Source: Treponema sp.
Lineage (GTDB): Bacteria; Spirochaetota; Spirochaetia; Treponematales; Breznakiellaceae
Reading direction: 5' to 3'
Length of the DNA stretch: 8,578 bases
Assembly: GCA_031254175.1 (NCBI GenBank)
Contig: JAIRUY010000268.1
Location: forward strand, 1 to 8,578
Positions 5,530 to 8,578 of this stretch are shown here, piece after piece. The position numbers and the translations under genes are program-made. The notes beneath the pieces are model-generated. The model was not told where the DNA came from. It searched no databases and was given only the letters and a program-made list of their open reading frames with translations. Each line of letters starts with the position of its first letter. Positions within the stretch are counted from its first letter, which is position 1.

Positions 5530-6978
5530 ATGCTGCCAAAATTGATAAAATACATACTTAAAGAAACCCCGCAATCACAGGAAGTTGAAATTTCAGGCTG
5601 GGTAAGAACAAAACGAGACATGAAAAATCTCATTTTTGTTGAAATTAATGACGGTTCATGTTTTTCAGGCATTCAATGTACTTTTGACCGCTCTATAGGC
5701 ATGGATAGAGAAACAGAAGCGGCTCTTTCCGCGCTTACAACAGGCGCTTCTGTAAAAATAAAGGGCTTGCTGGTTTCTTCTCCCGCCGGTGGGCAGGCAG
5801 TTGAAGTCGCTGCCTGTGAATTGCGGATATTCGGCGAAGCGCCGGCTGAAAACAAACATGGGAAAACCCCCGAGCTTGATATACAGGCTTACCCCCTGCA
5901 AAAAAAACGGCACTCGCTGGAATTTCTTCGGGAGATTGCGCACCTGCGTCCGCGTACAAATACATTCGGCGCTGTGGCAAGGCTGCGAAGCCGTCTTGCT
6001 TTTGCTATTCACAAATTTTTTCAGGAAAGGGATTTTCATTATCTTCATACGCCGGTTATTACTGCGGGAGATTGTGAAGGCGCAGGTGCGATGTTTCAGG
6101 TAACGACGCTTGATCATGCTGCTGTAAAACAATTCGCCGGCGGCAGCGTTGACTATTCAAAGGATTTTTTCGGAAAGAAAACATATTTAACTGTTTCCGG
6201 CCAGCTTGAAGCGGAAACTTATGCAATGGCTCTTTCGCGCGTATACACATTTGGCCCTACTTTCAGGGCGGAAAATTCTAACACTGCCCGTCACCTCGCG
6301 GAATTCTGGATGGTTGAGCCGGAAGTTGCGTTTGCGGAGCTTAAAGACAATATGGCTCTTGCCGAAGATTTTCTTAAATATATTTTTAAAACAGCTCTGG
6401 AAGAATGTTCGCAGGAGCTTGAGTTTTTTGACGCGCACATTGAAAATGGAATCATTAAAAGCCTTCTGCATATAGCTAATACAAAATTTGCACATATCAC
6501 ATATACAGATGCTGTAATGGAGCTTGAAAAAGCCGCAGCCGCAGACAGGGGGCTTTTTGAGTTTCAGCCGCGCTGGGGAAACGACTTACACAGCGAACAT
6601 GAAAGATTTTTGACGGAAAAGATTGCGGGTGGTCCTGTAATTGTTACGGATTATCCAAAAGGGATAAAAGCTTTTTATATGAAACAAAATGATGATAACA
6701 AGACAGTAAGGGCAATGGATGTTCTTGTTCCAAGGCTTGGCGAGATAATAGGCGGCTCACAGCGGGAAGACAATCTTGAAAAACTTATCTGGCGGCTGAA
6801 AGATATGGGTATGAGAACAGAAGATTATCAATGGTATCTTGACCTTCGCCGCTACGGCTCGGTTCCCCATTCGGGATTTGGTCTTGGCTTTGAACGGCTA
6901 ATCCAGTATATTTCCGGCATGGCAAATATTCGCGACGTAATTCCTTATCCGCGCGCTGTAGGACAGGCGGAGTTTTAG
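5530..6978 (+). CDS. asnS: Asparaginyl-tRNA synthetase
   Basis: A 482-residue class IIb aminoacyl-tRNA synthetase that charges tRNA-Asn with asparagine using ATP in the cytoplasm. The N-terminal OB-fold anticodon-binding domain (about 17-115) begins EISGWVRTKRD. A hinge with KRHSLEFLREIAHLRPRTN leads into the catalytic core. Motif 2 is FRAENSNTARHLAEFWM, with R246 as the ATP-contacting arginine. Near the end are GEIIGGSQRE and motif 3 GFGLGFERL (449-457, R456). These match AsnRS: the AENSNT segment and the G-S-Q-R-E loop are closer to bacterial AsnRS than to AspRS. It is slightly longer than E. coli AsnRS, with small extra segments such as the Ala-rich stretch near residues 334-340. The ATG at 5530 follows an in-frame TAA at 5521-5523, so it cannot start earlier. 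It has no usable Shine-Dalgarno sequence, and the -10 box ends 5 nt before it. The carboxypeptidase gene follows after 12 nt. Confidence 0.95.
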   Translation: MLPKLIKYILKETPQSQEVEISGWVRTKRDMKNLIFVEINDGSCFSGIQCTFDRSIGMDRETEAALSALTTGASVKIKGLLVSSPAGGQAVEVAACELRIFGEAPAENKHGKTPELDIQAYPLQKKRHSLEFLREIAHLRPRTNTFGAVARLRSRLAFAIHKFFQERDFHYLHTPVITAGDCEGAGAMFQVTTLDHAAVKQFAGGSVDYSKDFFGKKTYLTVSGQLEAETYAMALSRVYTFGPTFRAENSNTARHLAEFWMVEPEVAFAELKDNMALAEDFLKYIFKTALEECSQELEFFDAHIENGIIKSLLHIANTKFAHITYTDAVMELEKAAAADRGLFEFQPRWGNDLHSEHERFLTEKIAGGPVIVTDYPKGIKAFYMKQNDDNKTVRAMDVLVPRLGEIIGGSQREDNLEKLIWRLKDMGMRTEDYQWYLDLRRYGSVPHSGFGLGFERLIQYISGMANIRDVIPYPRAVGQAEF

Positions 6979-6990
6979 GCAAGAAATCGA

Positions 6991-8205
6991 ATGAGTAAGA
7001 GAATAATTCTGCCTTTTTTATTCGCGTTTTTTACGCCGTTTTTTCTTTGTGCGCAATATTTTAATACGCCGCCGCTGCTTGTTCCATACATGGAAAGCGC
7101 GCCTGAAACCGGTTCAAGAGCGGCAGTTATGATTGATGCGGCAACAGGAGCGCTGCTTTATTCAAAAAATCATGATGAAGAGATTTCTCCGGCTTCCCTT
7201 ACCAAACTTATGACCATACATCTTATTATGAAAGAAATTGAAGCGGGCAGGGCGTCTTATGATGAGTACATTCCCATTACTGAGGAAAGCTGGGCGCAAA
7301 GGCAGCCGCCGCGCTCAAGCCTGATGAACCTTGAGCCGGGGCAGATTGTTACGTTACGCGAAATCATGCTTGGACTGGCAATCCCGTCAGGCAATGACGC
7401 TGCTGTGGCGGCGGCTCTCAGGTTTGCGCCGTCCATGGAAGAATTTGCCCGTTTAATGACAATAGAGGCCCGCAGCATGGGGCTTTATGTTACGCGCTTT
7501 GTAGAATCATCGGGGGTTTCCGAATACAACATGACCACTGCTGAAGAATTTGCCTATTTTTGCCGGAAGTATATTACAATGTATCCGAATGCGCTGACAG
7601 ATTTTCATTCTGTGAGTGAGTTTCACTTTCCTGTTGCGGAAAATATTCCTGCTGTATTCCGCAGAAATTGGCGTACTTTTTATTACTCCAACAGAAACAA
7701 TCTTATAGGGACTTTTCCCGGCGTTGACGGCTTAAAGACCGGTTACATTGACGAGTCAGGTTACAATATCGCTCTTACCGCAGAAAGGGATCAGACGCGT
7801 TATATTTTGGTTACTCTTGGAGCAGAAACTACCCGCATCCGCGATGCGGACGGCAGACGGCTTCTTTCATGGGCGTTTGACAATTTTAAAACAATACGCC
7901 CGCACATCGGACAGATTGAAAGTCCCCGTCTTTGGAAGGGCAGGGCAAACAGCGTTGAACTCAGACTTGAACACCCGGCTGATTTTACTTCTCCGGCTGA
8001 ACGTGCCGATATGCTCATTTTTGAAACGTGGATACCCGAGCCGCTGATTGCTCCGGTTGCGGAAGGAACAATTGCGGGATATTTAATTATTTACGATGAA
8101 TACGGAGAATTAAACCGCGTGCCGCTTGCGGTTATTCGCAATTATGAAAAGGGAAATATTTTTAAACGTATCTGGCATTCAATTTTGCTTTTGTTTAAAC
8201 GTTAA
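6991..8205 (+). CDS. dacA: D-alanyl-D-alanine carboxypeptidase (PBP5/DacA family, secreted)
   Basis: A 404-residue penicillin-binding protein of the S11 family, which trims the terminal D-Ala from peptidoglycan pentapeptides in the periplasm. It has an N-terminal signal peptide: basic MSKR, a hydrophobic core to about residue 19, and probable signal peptidase I cleavage after LCA at 21. C20 has Leu before it, a poor lipobox. The three active-site motifs are intact: S69-L-T-K72 (nucleophile S69), S133-G-N135 and K249-T-G251. A PBP5 C-terminal beta domain follows (about 280-385), with the typical PLIAPVAEGTIAGYLIIYD. The protein ends in a basic/aromatic stretch (FKRIWHSILLLFKR) that could anchor it to the membrane surface like the amphipathic tail of PBP5. 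ATG at 6991 has only a weak AGG 11 nt upstream. It lies 12 nt after asnS and probably relies on that transcript. Its stop overlaps that of the convergent fhs gene. Confidence 0.92.
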   Translation: MSKRIILPFLFAFFTPFFLCAQYFNTPPLLVPYMESAPETGSRAAVMIDAATGALLYSKNHDEEISPASLTKLMTIHLIMKEIEAGRASYDEYIPITEESWAQRQPPRSSLMNLEPGQIVTLREIMLGLAIPSGNDAAVAAALRFAPSMEEFARLMTIEARSMGLYVTRFVESSGVSEYNMTTAEEFAYFCRKYITMYPNALTDFHSVSEFHFPVAENIPAVFRRNWRTFYYSNRNNLIGTFPGVDGLKTGYIDESGYNIALTAERDQTRYILVTLGAETTRIRDADGRRLLSWAFDNFKTIRPHIGQIESPRLWKGRANSVELRLEHPADFTSPAERADMLIFETWIPEPLIAPVAEGTIAGYLIIYDEYGELNRVPLAVIRNYEKGNIFKRIWHSILLLFKR

Positions 8206-8578
8206 AATAAACCGCAAATTTTTCCTGAACTGTCGATGTCTATTTTTTCCGCGGACGGTACAGACGGAAGTCCGGGCATTGTCAGGATTTCGCCTGTAAA
8301 GACCACTATAAAGCCCGCTCCTGCTGAAATTTTTACGTCTCTTACTGTTAGCTGCCATCCTCTGGGGGCGCCGAGAAGAGACGCGTCATCTGAAAAACTG
8401 TATTGCGTTTTTGCCATACAGACAGGAATTTTATCCAGCCCAAGTTTTTCATATTGTTTGATTTTCTTTTGGGCTTCATGCAAAACAACAACACTGTCGG
8501 CACGGTAGATTTTTTTCGCTATTGCGTCAATTTTTTCTTTGATAGAAAGATTAACATCGTAAGAAAAATCAAAATTAT
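8202..8578 (-). CDS. fhs: Formate--tetrahydrofolate ligase (C-terminal fragment)
   Basis: The frame runs open from the window edge to a TAA (complement of 8202-8204), giving the last 124 residues of a larger protein. Visible family hallmarks are IYRADSVVV, LGLDKIPVCMAKTQYSFSDD, LGAPRGW, TVRDVKISAGAGFIVVFTGEILTMPGLPSVPSAEKIDID and the ending GKICGLF. These are close to the canonical C-terminus of Fhs/FTHFS, an enzyme that makes 10-formyl-THF from formate, ATP and THF in the cytoplasm. It serves one-carbon metabolism and, in acetogens, the methyl branch of the Wood-Ljungdahl pathway. An Fhs gene is known from termite-gut treponemes, both acetogenic and not, so its presence alone does not show acetogenesis. 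An internal TTG at 8483 could be mistaken for a start, but the homology clearly continues upstream to the edge. It converges on dacA with a 4-bp overlap. The N-terminal two thirds lie outside the window. Confidence 0.92.
   Translation of the reverse strand, partial: NFDFSYDVNLSIKEKIDAIAKKIYRADSVVVLHEAQKKIKQYEKLGLDKIPVCMAKTQYSFSDDASLLGAPRGWQLTVRDVKISAGAGFIVVFTGEILTMPGLPSVPSAEKIDIDSSGKICGLF

Noticed and set aside
7048..7056. Cys at residue 20 of the carboxypeptidase as a lipoprotein lipobox
   Set aside because: The residue before the Cys is Leu, but a lipobox needs a small residue there; signal peptidase I cleavage after LCA fits better.
8193..8200. GTTTAAAC palindrome near the end of dacA as a regulatory or recombination site
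   Set aside because: It lies within the coding sequence for LFKR and is a simple AT-rich 8-mer; nothing else suggests a functional site.
8252..8274. CGGAC...GTCCG inverted repeat just past the dacA stop, a possible dacA terminator
   Set aside because: A 5-bp stem with a 13-nt loop and no following T-tract; it lies in conserved fhs coding sequence.
8477..8483. TTG at 8483 as the start of a short independent 93-residue minus-strand gene
   Set aside because: The same frame stays open to the window edge and the upstream residues also match formate--tetrahydrofolate ligase, so this is an internal leucine codon.

Overview
The window looks like chromosomal DNA of a spirochaete, most probably a treponeme. 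The strongest clue is gene order: the end of murG, then cvpA, a DNA polymerase III clamp-loader-type ATPase, a cytoplasmic NtrB/AtoS-like histidine kinase and an AtoC/NtrC-type sigma-54 activator. As I remember it, Treponema pallidum has its murG and AtoS/AtoC genes close together in the same way (not checked here). Base composition is moderate to AT-leaning, starts are a mix of ATG, GTG and TTG, and genes are packed with almost no gaps. The end of a formate--tetrahydrofolate ligase gene at the right edge would suit a gut or free-living treponeme more than T. pallidum. I cannot name a species.

Positions 1-4608 (+ strand) are one compact operon. The murG stop directly abuts the TTG start of cvpA, the clamp-loader gene overlaps cvpA by 8 nt, the kinase starts 3 nt after the clamp-loader stop, and the response regulator overlaps the kinase in an ATGA junction. 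Peptidoglycan precursor export, a membrane protein, replication and a two-component sigma-54 switch therefore probably share transcripts. No internal promoter was recognised.

Positions 4635-5438 (- strand) carry a TatD-family metal-dependent hydrolase, convergent with the regulator. It is preceded by a 5-codon minicistron that has the only good Shine-Dalgarno sequence in its leader. A short intergenic stretch (5439-5529) separates it from the divergent asparaginyl-tRNA synthetase gene. That stretch holds a plausible promoter in each direction. The asnS -10 box lies so close to its ATG that the mRNA may be leaderless.

Positions 5530-8205 (+ strand) hold asnS followed after 12 nt by a secreted D-alanyl-D-alanine carboxypeptidase (PBP5/DacA type). 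Its stop shares a TTAA with the stop of the convergent fhs fragment (8202-8578, - strand), so these genes have no intergenic space. All genes are recognisable housekeeping or regulatory types with intact key motifs. I saw no RNA genes, mobile elements, CRISPR arrays or prophage, no gene-free stretch over 300 bases, and no clearly new system. The most unusual items are the tatD minicistron, the possible leaderless asnS and a roughly 100-residue insertion in the clamp-loader ATPase.
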